Source: an uncultured Verrucomicrobiota bacterium
Lineage (GTDB): Bacteria; Verrucomicrobiota; Kiritimatiellia; RFP12; UBA1067
DNA length: 7,021 bases
Direction: 5' to 3'
NCBI GenBank assembly: GCA_937901395.1
Contig: CALCDB010000088.1
Span: 1-7,021, forward strand
The notes below the pieces were generated by a model that worked only from the letters and a program-made list of their open reading frames with translations, had not been told where the DNA came from and made no database searches. Both the position numbers and the translations under genes were made by a program. Shown piece after piece: positions 1-5,999 of this stretch (positions are counted from its first letter, which is position 1; each line of letters begins with the position of its first letter).

Positions 1-1453
1 CCTGCTTCAGGAGTTCGTCCGTGAGACCTTCCTTGAGGATCTTCTCCTCAAGCTCGACGAGCTCGCGCATCTGCTGCACGAAGTACGCCTTCACGCCGCA
101 GGCCTTGAAGATCTGCTCGTCGGTCGCGCCCTTGCGGACGGCCTCGTACATCTGGAAGTGACGCTCGGAGTTGGCGACGGAGAGCATCTTGAGGAGCTCG
201 TCCAAGGTCTTCTCGTGGAAGTCCTTCGCCCAGCCGAGACCCGCACGGCCGCGCTCGAGGGCGCGGATCGCCTTCTGGAAGGTCTCCTTGTAGGTCTTGC
301 CGATGGACATCACCTCGCCGACCGCCTTCATCTGCGTGCCGAGCTTGTCCTCGACCGCGCGGAACTTCTCGAACGCCCAGCGGGCGAACTTGAGAACGAC
401 GTAATCGCCGTCCGGCGTGTACTTCTCGAGGCTGCCGTCGCGCCAGTAGGGCATCTCGTCGAGCGTCATCCCGGACGCGAGCTTCGCCGAGACGAGCGCG
501 ATCGGGAAGCCGGTCGCCTTCGAGGCGAGCGCGGACGAGCGCGAGGTGCGCGGATTGATCTCGATGATGACGACGCGGCCCGTCTTCGGATCGTGCGCCC
601 ACTGCACGTTGCAGCCGCCGATGACGCCGACCGCCTCGACGATCTTGAACGCGTCGCGCTTCAGCTTCTCCTCGAGCTCCTTGGAGATCGTGAGGAACGG
701 CGCGGCGCAGAAGCTGTCGCCCGTGTGGACGCCGACCGCGTCGATGTTCTCGATGAAGCAGACCGCGATCATCTGGTTCTTCTTGTCGCGGACGACCTCG
801 ACCTCGAGCTCCTCCCAGTCCTTGATGGACTCCTCGATGAGGCACTGGTGGGTGAGCGAGGCGTCGAGGCCGCGCGCGCAGATCGTGCGGAGCTCCTCGA
901 TGTTGTAGCAGAAGCCGCCGCCCGAACCGCCCATCGTGTACGCGGGCCGCACCACGACCGGATAGCCGATCGTCTTCTCGACGAGCTCGACCGCCTCGTC
1001 GACGGTGTGGACGATGCCCGACTTCGGCGTGTCGATGCCGAGCTTCTGCATCGTCTCCTTGAATACTTCGCGATCCTCGCCGCGCTCAATCGCATCGAGA
1101 TTGACGCCTATTACCTTGACCCCGTATTTATCCAACACGCCCTTCTTCGCCAACTCCATCGAAAGATTGAGCCCCGTCTGCCCGCCTAAGTTCGGCAATA
1201 TCGCGTCCGGCCGCTCTTTCGCGATGATCTGCTCAAGCCGCGCCTCGTTGAGTGGCTCGATGTATGTCGCATCCGCCATTACCGGATCCGTCATAATCGT
1301 CGCCGGATTGGAATTCACCAATACGACCTTGTATCCGCAAGCTCGCAGCGCCTTGCACGCCTGAGTTCCGGAATAGTCAAATTCACATGCCTGCCCGATG
1401 ACAATCGGACCTGATCCCACGATCAGAACCTTATCAATATCTGCCCGCTTCAT
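1..1453 (-). CDS. carB: Carbamoyl-phosphate synthase large subunit, N-terminal part (3' end cut by window edge)
   Basis: CarB makes carbamoyl phosphate from bicarbonate, ATP and ammonia delivered by the CarA glutaminase subunit, feeding pyrimidine and arginine synthesis in the cytoplasm. The visible 484 residues, out of roughly 1,070 usual for the family, begin MKRADIDKVLIVGSGPIVIG and show the carboxyphosphate half: GQACEFDYSG (20-29), NSNPATIMTDP (48-57), GGQTGLN (90-96), the ATP-grasp glycine loop TMGGSGGG (173-180), and the metal/ATP ligands in EINPR (298-302; E298, N300), followed by SRSSALASKATGFP. R128 and R169 match the ATP-contacting arginines known in E. coli. The region around 330-405 (PYWRDG, KYTPDGDYVV, KFARWAFEKF) recalls Clostridia-type CarB more than the E. 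coli form. The start is the ATG at 1453, which fits the family N-terminus. No carA is adjacent; the gene upstream is a membrane protein 31 bp away. Codon use changes sharply near residue 130. The identification is firm. Confidence 0.97.
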   Translation of the reverse strand, partial: MKRADIDKVLIVGSGPIVIGQACEFDYSGTQACKALRACGYKVVLVNSNPATIMTDPVMADATYIEPLNEARLEQIIAKERPDAILPNLGGQTGLNLSMELAKKGVLDKYGVKVIGVNLDAIERGEDREVFKETMQKLGIDTPKSGIVHTVDEAVELVEKTIGYPVVVRPAYTMGGSGGGFCYNIEELRTICARGLDASLTHQCLIEESIKDWEELEVEVVRDKKNQMIAVCFIENIDAVGVHTGDSFCAAPFLTISKELEEKLKRDAFKIVEAVGVIGGCNVQWAHDPKTGRVVIIEINPRTSRSSALASKATGFPIALVSAKLASGMTLDEMPYWRDGSLEKYTPDGDYVVLKFARWAFEKFRAVEDKLGTQMKAVGEVMSIGKTYKETFQKAIRALERGRAGLGWAKDFHEKTLDELLKMLSVANSERHFQMYEAVRKGATDEQIFKACGVKAYFVQQMRELVELEEKILKEGLTDELLKQ

Positions 1454-1464
1454 AGTAGCCGTAT

Positions 1465-1473
1465 ATTATACCA
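1465..1473 (-). promoter_or_regulatory. Extended -10 promoter of carB, adjacent to the start codon
   Basis: Read on the minus strand this is TGGTATAAT, an exact TGnTATAAT extended -10 element. No good -35 lies 16-18 bases upstream, where the end of the preceding gene sits, but extended -10 promoters often work without one. The last T of the -10 is 12 bases before the A of the carB ATG, so transcription would begin about 5-7 bases before it, and no Shine-Dalgarno sequence precedes the ATG. carB is therefore probably expressed from its own short-leader or leaderless transcript. Start-site position is inferred from promoter geometry. Confidence 0.65.
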
Positions 1474-1484
1474 AATTTTATGGT

Positions 1485-3743
1485 TTACGGAGCGCGTTTT
1501 AGCGCATCTTGCAACGTTTTCTTTACCTCGGGTTGATCAGGCAGAATCTCCAATGCCCTGCGGGCATAGTCCTCCGCCTCCTTGTAACGACGTTGCTTAC
1601 GACAAATTATCGATAGGTTATTGAGGGTAGCGGCCTCTTTTGGCCTCTTGATGAGCACCTTCTTCAGGTACATCTCCGCCTCTTGGAAGTTCCCCTTTAC
1701 GAGCGCATCCATGCCCATTCCGAAGTTCGCTTCCGGGTTTTCCTCGTCGTGCCTCAGAACCGCCGCCGCGTAGCGACGCGCCTCCGCGAAGTTCGCGCGC
1801 CTCAAGGCGAGCCCCAAGCCCTCGCGCGGAGTGAGTTGCATGAATTCGCGCGTGCGCTCGTCCTCGAATATCTTCACCATCTTCTTGAGCGCCGAATTGG
1901 AAAGGTCGAGATCGTTGCCGAGCTCATGATCGTTGCGATAATGCGCGCATCTCGCGATTCGCCAATTAACCGCCGAGAATGCGCTCGATAATGTCGGGTC
2001 GATATCCGTGATCTCCGCCTTCGGAGCAATCGCCATTATTCTCTTCGAGAGCGCCTCCGCCCGCTTGATGCCATTCGTCGCCGCCTCATCGTCCAGCCCG
2101 CATTCCCGCGCCAGCATCCCCGAGAACTTCGGTAGCGGCATGCGATCGCGCTGCCAAAAACCGAAACCTACTTGCATCGCTACCTTCTCAAGCCCATTCG
2201 TGCGCTCCCCCGCCCACGTGCGAAACAATACCGGAACGCCCGTCGTGGCATTGATGAAATCATCGCTGTTCTCCTCGAACCCACGCGTCCTCAGCGAAAT
2301 TTCCCAATCGCTCCCGCCGGACATCATATTGAGCGCGTATATATGCTTGCCTTTGCGCTTCGCCGCCAACTCGATCGCCGAATCGAGCCGCCCATCCGTA
2401 AAGAGCCACTTCGCGTCCCCGCATTCGTCCACGATCTCGTCGATCGCGGAATCCACGATCATCTGCATTTCCGTCTCGACCGGATTGGGCGCGCGCCAAA
2501 CCGCGAGCCCCGCTACCGCCAACATCAGAATCTGCACCAATCCCCTAAGCCACCACGCCGGACGCTTCTCCTTCGGATCAAGGTACTTCTGCTGACATTC
2601 AAAGGCGAATGCCGAAGCCGCTAACGCCAACGCTACCATCGCCAGGAATAGGAATACCGTCAATAGGAACCCGCTCTTCACGAGCGTCATTCCCTTCGTG
2701 AAGGTCCAGAACCGCGCCGCCGGAAACGCCCCGCATTGCATTACTGCGAAGGACGCAATCGCGAAGAGCAAGATGCCGATATTAAAGCGCATCGGCTCAT
2801 CATCGCGCATTACCATCGGAAAGAGCTTTAAGCCAACCGCGAAAGGTAATACGCAGAAAATCGCCGCCAATAGCCATCCCATCGGCGAGGCGGCGTCCGC
2901 CAATACATGCCAATATCCTCCGGCATAGCGGATATAAATATCATTCGCGTTCCAGCCGCATGCCTCGATGCCCCCCAACTTCATGAAGGCATACGCATTC
3001 AGCCAAATCCCCAATGCGAGCGAACCCAAGAAGATGAAGAACATCCTCCACTTCGCAACTTCTCCATAATCAGGCAAATTCTCGGGCTGGATTATGAACC
3101 CCTCCAATATAGCGTTCCACACTAACCCATATACAACTATGAACGCAATCGGCAGCAGAAAGGCGAATGGCGTCTCCGCCGCCATGAAGCCCATCCCCGC
3201 GAAGGCCAGGAATATCCGCCAATTCTTCCCCACCACGAACCAGCGCATCGTAAGATGCACGATGACGAAGAACATCGCTAAGCGAATCGACTCCGGCGAG
3301 AAAATACGCGAGATTCTCCAAAGCGGATCGCTCAACCCGAAGCATAATGCCGCCATCCCCGCGAAATATGGCGCGATGCGCTTGCTCCAAACCGCGTATG
3401 GACGCGACATTCTCGTCAACAACGCCAGAATCTGACGGATGACTAAGTAGCATAATGTAGTGCAACCCGCGCCGACCAAGAGCCCGCACAATCTGAGCAT
3501 CCTGATCGCGGTTGCGGTATCGAGAAACTCGAATAGGTAGTTGGCGAGGATTCTCCAAAAGCCCGGAAAGATCGTAGCGGGAGCGCGTAGACGCGCAATT
3601 ACCGCCATCTCATCCCAAGCGGACGGAGGAAAGCCCGGAACTCCCCAAACAAACATCGCCGCAAAAGCGGCGATGCCCACTAAAATCGCTATGATCTTAT
3701 CTACGAGAGGAATCCTCTCGTCTCCTCCAAATGAATCACGCAT
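1485..3743 (-). CDS. Polytopic membrane protein, DUF2723/GT-C-like, with C-terminal TPR repeats
   Basis: This 752-residue protein has about ten hydrophobic segments (near residues 15-35, 83-106, 122-140, 153-172, 176-212, 233-255, 286-312, 320-340, 357-382 and 399-416), then a soluble tail from about 417. Between the first two segments is WDEMAVIARL (43-52), followed by a FWRILANYLF stretch and, at 133-156, LCFGLSDPLWR...SPESIRL. This order resembles the DUF2723 membrane family, whose fold is related to GT-C glycosyltransferases; the acidic pair D44/E45 sits where those enzymes keep catalytic acids. Two clear TPR units lie at about 670-701 (ANFGMGMDALVKGNFQEAE) and 702-735 (NLSIICRKQRRYKEAEDYA), with a probable degenerate one at 640-668. 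The ATG at 3743 overlaps the end of the upstream PEP-CTERM gene by 8 bases and has no Shine-Dalgarno of its own, suggesting translational coupling. A role in modifying or handling exported proteins is inference; a catalytic function is not demonstrated. TPR and membrane calls are firm, the family assignment moderate. Confidence 0.85.
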   Translation of the reverse strand: MRDSFGGDERIPLVDKIIAILVGIAAFAAMFVWGVPGFPPSAWDEMAVIARLRAPATIFPGFWRILANYLFEFLDTATAIRMLRLCGLLVGAGCTTLCYLVIRQILALLTRMSRPYAVWSKRIAPYFAGMAALCFGLSDPLWRISRIFSPESIRLAMFFVIVHLTMRWFVVGKNWRIFLAFAGMGFMAAETPFAFLLPIAFIVVYGLVWNAILEGFIIQPENLPDYGEVAKWRMFFIFLGSLALGIWLNAYAFMKLGGIEACGWNANDIYIRYAGGYWHVLADAASPMGWLLAAIFCVLPFAVGLKLFPMVMRDDEPMRFNIGILLFAIASFAVMQCGAFPAARFWTFTKGMTLVKSGFLLTVFLFLAMVALALAASAFAFECQQKYLDPKEKRPAWWLRGLVQILMLAVAGLAVWRAPNPVETEMQMIVDSAIDEIVDECGDAKWLFTDGRLDSAIELAAKRKGKHIYALNMMSGGSDWEISLRTRGFEENSDDFINATTGVPVLFRTWAGERTNGLEKVAMQVGFGFWQRDRMPLPKFSGMLARECGLDDEAATNGIKRAEALSKRIMAIAPKAEITDIDPTLSSAFSAVNWRIARCAHYRNDHELGNDLDLSNSALKKMVKIFEDERTREFMQLTPREGLGLALRRANFAEARRYAAAVLRHDEENPEANFGMGMDALVKGNFQEAEMYLKKVLIKRPKEAATLNNLSIICRKQRRYKEAEDYARRALEILPDQPEVKKTLQDALKRAP
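3704..3720. repeat. Perfect inverted repeat just inside the TPR membrane-protein gene
   Basis: The sequence CGAGAGGAATCCTCTCG has 8-base arms around a single central base. In the minus-strand mRNA it can fold into a 7-bp stem with a 3-base loop, starting about 23 bases after the start codon. A GGAGGA lies directly before it, inside codons 6-7. It could be an operator, or an RNA hairpin that affects ribosome loading on the coupled start. It could also be chance, since it falls within a coding sequence (residues 8-13). Confidence 0.4.
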
Positions 3744-4281
3744 TTGTCATCTTGCGGCGCTTTAGTCCCAATGCCGCCATGCCCAAAAGCATCAACAATC
3801 CACTCGTCGGCTCAGGTGCACCAACTGGCCCCATCGCCCATGGAGTGGTAGCAGGAGTGAATATACCCGCAGCCGTCATCTCTGCGATAGAACCAGCAGT
3901 GCGAGATGAATAAGCAAGCTCAGCAGTCTGGCCTATAACGCCAATTTGATCATTAAACAATTCAATGATAAAACTCGAATTACCCGTAATATCTGCTGCT
4001 AATTTGATATAGTATCCACCACCAGCATTATATTGAGCTTCAAGTGCGTCAGCGGCAACTGATTCACCAAGGGAAGTCATACCACTATCACCATAAGTAT
4101 ACAAGGTCAAAGCTTCCCACGCAGAAGAACCTGTCGCGTCATACATAATCTTGACACTATTGTACTTACCATCATACTTCTCAAAAGAAGCATCATCCAT
4201 CATCCAATAGAGATAACTATCGGCCTTGGCGACTGTAATCATCGCAAAAACAACTGCGAGTGTAAAAAATATCTTTTTCAT
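3736..4281 (-). CDS. PEP-CTERM sorting-domain surface protein
   Basis: A 181-residue exported protein with both sorting ends intact. Residues 1-20 (MKKIFFTLAVVFAMITVAKA) are a Sec signal peptide with likely cleavage at KA|D. The C-terminus holds the PEP motif (APEPTSG, 155-161), a hydrophobic segment (162-173) and the basic tail KRRK (174-177), the layout recognised by exosortase, which would cut and transfer the protein to the outer envelope or matrix. The middle is probably beta-rich: SYLYWMMDD (22-30), then YNSVKIMYD, GGGYYIKLA, SFIIELFND, and TPATTPWAMG (142-151) before the PEP motif. That style, opening with YLYWM and ending with TPWA plus PEPTSGLL, is one I associate with paralogous PEP-CTERM proteins of Kiritimatiellae; a database comparison is needed to confirm this. 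The function of the mature domain is unknown. It is AT-rich compared with its downstream partner, which it overlaps by 8 bases. It has its own promoter and no Shine-Dalgarno site. Confidence 0.93.
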   Translation of the reverse strand: MKKIFFTLAVVFAMITVAKADSYLYWMMDDASFEKYDGKYNSVKIMYDATGSSAWEALTLYTYGDSGMTSLGESVAADALEAQYNAGGGYYIKLAADITGNSSFIIELFNDQIGVIGQTAELAYSSRTAGSIAEMTAAGIFTPATTPWAMGPVGAPEPTSGLLMLLGMAALGLKRRKMTNA

Positions 4282-4290
4282 AGCGCGTGT

Positions 4291-4320
4291 ATTATATCAA
4301 AAACTGTTATTGAATTGCAA
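4291..4320 (-). promoter_or_regulatory. Promoter of the PEP-CTERM/TPR unit, likely giving a leaderless mRNA
   Basis: On the minus strand a TTGCAA (-35, 4320-4315, 4 of 6 consensus bases) is followed after 18 bases by TATAAT (4296-4291), preceded by TG one base upstream (TGATATAAT, extended -10). The -10 ends 10 bases before the A of the ATG, so the transcript should start about 2-4 bases before it, and there is no Shine-Dalgarno site. A small imperfect palindrome, TATTG-AATTG-CAATA at 4308-4322 on the plus strand, overlaps the -35 and could be an operator; it is short and AT-rich, so weak evidence. Confidence 0.75.
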
Positions 4321-4338
4321 TAGCGAATTTTAATTATT

Positions 4339-5073
4339 TTATTCAGCAGGAGTTGAATCCGTTTCATTAGTTTCCCACAAAATCGTAGTCTTATCAGACT
4401 CTTGTGCTACATACCAAAAACCAGTATTCGCTGGAATGGTAGGAATCTTATCAAGAACACCATTTTTATACCATCCATATACATATTCGCCTTCCACTTT
4501 TTTTCTACCGTATGTATAAACGGCCATACCTGCTCCCGCTGGGACATAAATCGCATCACGGAAAGTTGCACCGGTAATCGTTGGAGTCTTGCCAGTTGGA
4601 TATGGATTGCCTATAAGGTTAGCGCCTTGCGAAACGGTAATTGGTTTTACATCTGATGCAGGCGTGCCATAAATGTAGAAGGGAACCGCGTCACCTTCAG
4701 CATCCTTTGGATTTTGACGAACAAGCCAAATGCCAGTTCCAATTGCCCGCGAAAAACCGGATGGATCTTCTCCGTCATTAATACCTTTCTCGCTAACATC
4801 CGTTACTTGCACCCAATTCTTAGATTCGTTCAATTTCCAAGACGAATAAGAACCATTATCATAGATGAACAACAAATCGTCAGTCGTCAAATTCGTCGTC
4901 TTAACGAACTTATCAATATTTCCACTATACGAAATTGCTACTATAGTATTCGCAAATGTGCTTTCTACTTTCGTAATACCAATCTGCTGCACTTCGGTAG
5001 CATTGCTCTCTTCGCCTTCCGCGAAGGCCATGAATGTGGAGGCAATTGCCGCAACCAAGAGAATCTTCTTCAT
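4339..5073 (-). CDS. Secreted protein of unknown function with two internal repeats
   Basis: A 244-residue protein with a signal peptide (MKKILLVAAIASTFMAFA, 1-18; likely cleavage AFA|E) and no other membrane segment or PEP-CTERM tail, so it is probably periplasmic or released. Two similar halves can be seen: DDLLFIYDNGSY..W (65-79) leading to AIGTGIWLVRQ (110-120), and GAGMAVYTYG...YGWYKNG (180-205) leading to IPANTGFWYVAQ (213-224). Between them lies GANLIGNPYP (150-159). This order resembles the NLIGNPYP/GFFV module seen near the C-termini of many Bacteroidetes surface proteins, which suggests a beta-sandwich, but the function is unknown. It follows the upstream secreted gene after 19 bases and has its own Shine-Dalgarno, so the two are likely co-transcribed. 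It is clearly AT-rich (sampled 60-base rows 32-45% GC) beside the GC-rich upstream gene. The ATG at 5073 is supported by signal peptide and RBS. Confidence 0.88.
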   Translation of the reverse strand: MKKILLVAAIASTFMAFAEGEESNATEVQQIGITKVESTFANTIVAISYSGNIDKFVKTTNLTTDDLLFIYDNGSYSSWKLNESKNWVQVTDVSEKGINDGEDPSGFSRAIGTGIWLVRQNPKDAEGDAVPFYIYGTPASDVKPITVSQGANLIGNPYPTGKTPTITGATFRDAIYVPAGAGMAVYTYGRKKVEGEYVYGWYKNGVLDKIPTIPANTGFWYVAQESDKTTILWETNETDSTPAE

Positions 5074-5080
5074 AGTTTAA

Positions 5081-5086
5081 CCTCTT
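5081..5086 (-). promoter_or_regulatory. Ribosome binding site of the repeat-containing secreted protein
   Basis: AAGAGG on the minus strand, 7 bases before the ATG at 5073. A second AAGAGG copy just upstream overlaps the stop codon of the preceding gene. It fixes the start of this gene and supports translation from a shared message. Confidence 0.7.
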
Positions 5087-5092
5087 TTCCTC

Positions 5093-5836
5093 TTACTTGT
5101 TAATATCGTAAAATGCCTTTTCGCCATCCTTAGGCGCGATGAAAATGAACTCATCCTCACCCGCGCCCTTGGTCGCATACTTGGTCTCGCGCTTCGCGTT
5201 CTTCATATCCGGCGTAGCAGCCGAGTCCACATCGAACGTTACCCCAGCCAAATTGCCCTTCGTATAGATATAGACGTTGTCGCCGATTACCTTGAAGTCC
5301 GTTACCTTGAAGCTTGGCTTCTTCGCCTTCGCCGCCGCTACTACATCGCCAGCCGCCTTCGCCGACACCATCCGCCCCGTGCTCGCGTCCGCGACCGCGC
5401 CATATCCATTCATGCTGCCGCCGACGCTCTCGACGATCTTATCGCCCTTCGCATCCGTCAGAATCTTGCCCGTCGAATCCGCCGCGAACTTGCGCGTATC
5501 CAATAAGCAGACCGCCCACGTTCCGTTCGGATAATTCACTCTCGCGAAGTCCTCATCGAGTTGGAACTGCACTGGCGGACACTTCCCGTCCTTCGCGATT
5601 GGCGCCTTGAGCGCTACCTTGCTCGGCGCGATCGCCGTTCCATCCGCATTGAAGCCCGCCAATGTCGAGCCAGTCGGCGTCCACACGAGCGCATAAATTT
5701 CACCATCAACTACGGTCGTTCCATCCGCATACTTATCCGGACCATTCGTATGGAAGGTCACGAGAACATTGTTCATGCCCGCGAAAAGCGAGGCCGCCAT
5801 CACTGTGGCAAATGCCGCTACAATCATTTTTTTCAT
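5093..5836 (-). CDS. Secreted protein of unknown function, first gene of a two-gene unit
   Basis: A 247-residue protein with a signal peptide (MKKMIVAAFATVMAASLFAG, likely cut after residue 19 or 20) and no further membrane segment, lipobox or PEP-CTERM tail. The mature part opens with NNVLVTFHTNGPDKYADGT (22-40) and GEIYALVWTP (45-54), continues with a region holding two cysteines (C86, C110) around TWAVCLLDTRKF, then an Ala/Lys-rich linker (159-173), and ends with a small beta-rich domain (FKVIGDNVYIYTKG, 181-194; DEFIFIAPKDG, 228-238). I do not recognise a described domain; it looks like a lineage-restricted exported protein. The reading frame is open upstream to an ATG at 5905, but the start at 5836 is preferred because it begins the signal peptide and has an AAGGAG site 10 bases before it; the upstream ATG would also lie before the expected transcription start. 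Codon use is GC-rich, unlike the next gene. C86 and C110 could form a disulfide. Confidence 0.9.
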   Translation of the reverse strand: MKKMIVAAFATVMAASLFAGMNNVLVTFHTNGPDKYADGTTVVDGEIYALVWTPTGSTLAGFNADGTAIAPSKVALKAPIAKDGKCPPVQFQLDEDFARVNYPNGTWAVCLLDTRKFAADSTGKILTDAKGDKIVESVGGSMNGYGAVADASTGRMVSAKAAGDVVAAAKAKKPSFKVTDFKVIGDNVYIYTKGNLAGVTFDVDSAATPDMKNAKRETKYATKGAGEDEFIFIAPKDGEKAFYDINK

Positions 5837-5846
5837 ACCGTCTTTT

Positions 5847-5852
5847 CTCCTT
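5847..5852 (-). promoter_or_regulatory. Ribosome binding site that decides the start of the first secreted gene
   Basis: AAGGAG on the minus strand lies 10 bases before the ATG at 5836. It supports this start over the in-frame ATG at 5905 and the ATG three codons downstream. Confidence 0.8.
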
Positions 5853-5895
5853 CGTAACTTGAAATCTTTAGCCCTTAGGCCATTTGACGAAGCAC

Positions 5896-5924
5896 ATAAT
5901 ATCATAATTGCTTCCTTCGCGCAA
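5896..5924 (-). promoter_or_regulatory. Promoter of the two-gene secreted-protein unit
   Basis: On the minus strand TTGCGC (5924-5919) and TATTAT (5901-5896) are separated by exactly 17 bases, and a TG one base before the -10 makes it an extended -10 (TGATATTAT). The predicted start near 5889 gives a leader of about 53 bases that contains the Shine-Dalgarno site. It sits just after the gdhA terminator, as expected for an independent transcription unit. Confidence 0.75.
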
Positions 5925-5935
5925 GGGGGTAAATT

Positions 5936-5975
5936 AAAAAAATTCGGGCCGGCGCATTTTCCGCGTCGGCCCGAA
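5936..5975 (-). terminator. Rho-independent terminator after gdhA
   Basis: Read on the minus strand, TTCGGGCCG pairs perfectly with CGGCCCGAA (9 bp); one A/C mismatch is followed by CGC/GCG (3 bp) and a 7-base loop, and the stem is followed by seven T. It starts 24 bases after the gdhA stop codon. Stem plus T-run is a textbook intrinsic terminator and separates gdhA from the secreted-protein unit. Confidence 0.93.
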
Positions 5976-5999
5976 GTTTATCGCTTGGCGCTATCTTGA

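Noticed and set aside
48..845. Long minus-strand frame of 265 codons, and a 343-codon plus-strand frame at 158-1189
   Set aside because: Both are shadows of carB: low-complexity Arg/Gly/Glu-rich translations produced by its GC-rich codons. The carB frame has an unbroken family match from 1453 to the left edge.
1489..1510. Short GCGC...GCGC repeat at the end of the TPR gene as a terminator
   Set aside because: Arms are four bases, lie within the coding sequence, and no T-run follows on the minus strand; read-through toward carB is possible.
2008..2624. Plus-strand frames of 195 and 150 codons within the TPR gene
   Set aside because: Antisense shadows; no Shine-Dalgarno, no family similarity, and the minus-strand frame has clear membrane and TPR features throughout.
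4299..4323. Possible terminator after the second secreted gene (TATTG/CAATA stem followed by five T)
   Set aside because: The stem is only 5 bp and AT-rich and the T-run is offset from the stem; it overlaps the -35 of the next promoter and is better seen as promoter sequence.
5837..5905. N-terminal extension of the first secreted gene to the ATG at 5905
   Set aside because: It would place 23 charged residues before a clean signal peptide, lies upstream of the predicted transcription start, overlaps the -10, and lacks a Shine-Dalgarno; the start at 5836 has one.
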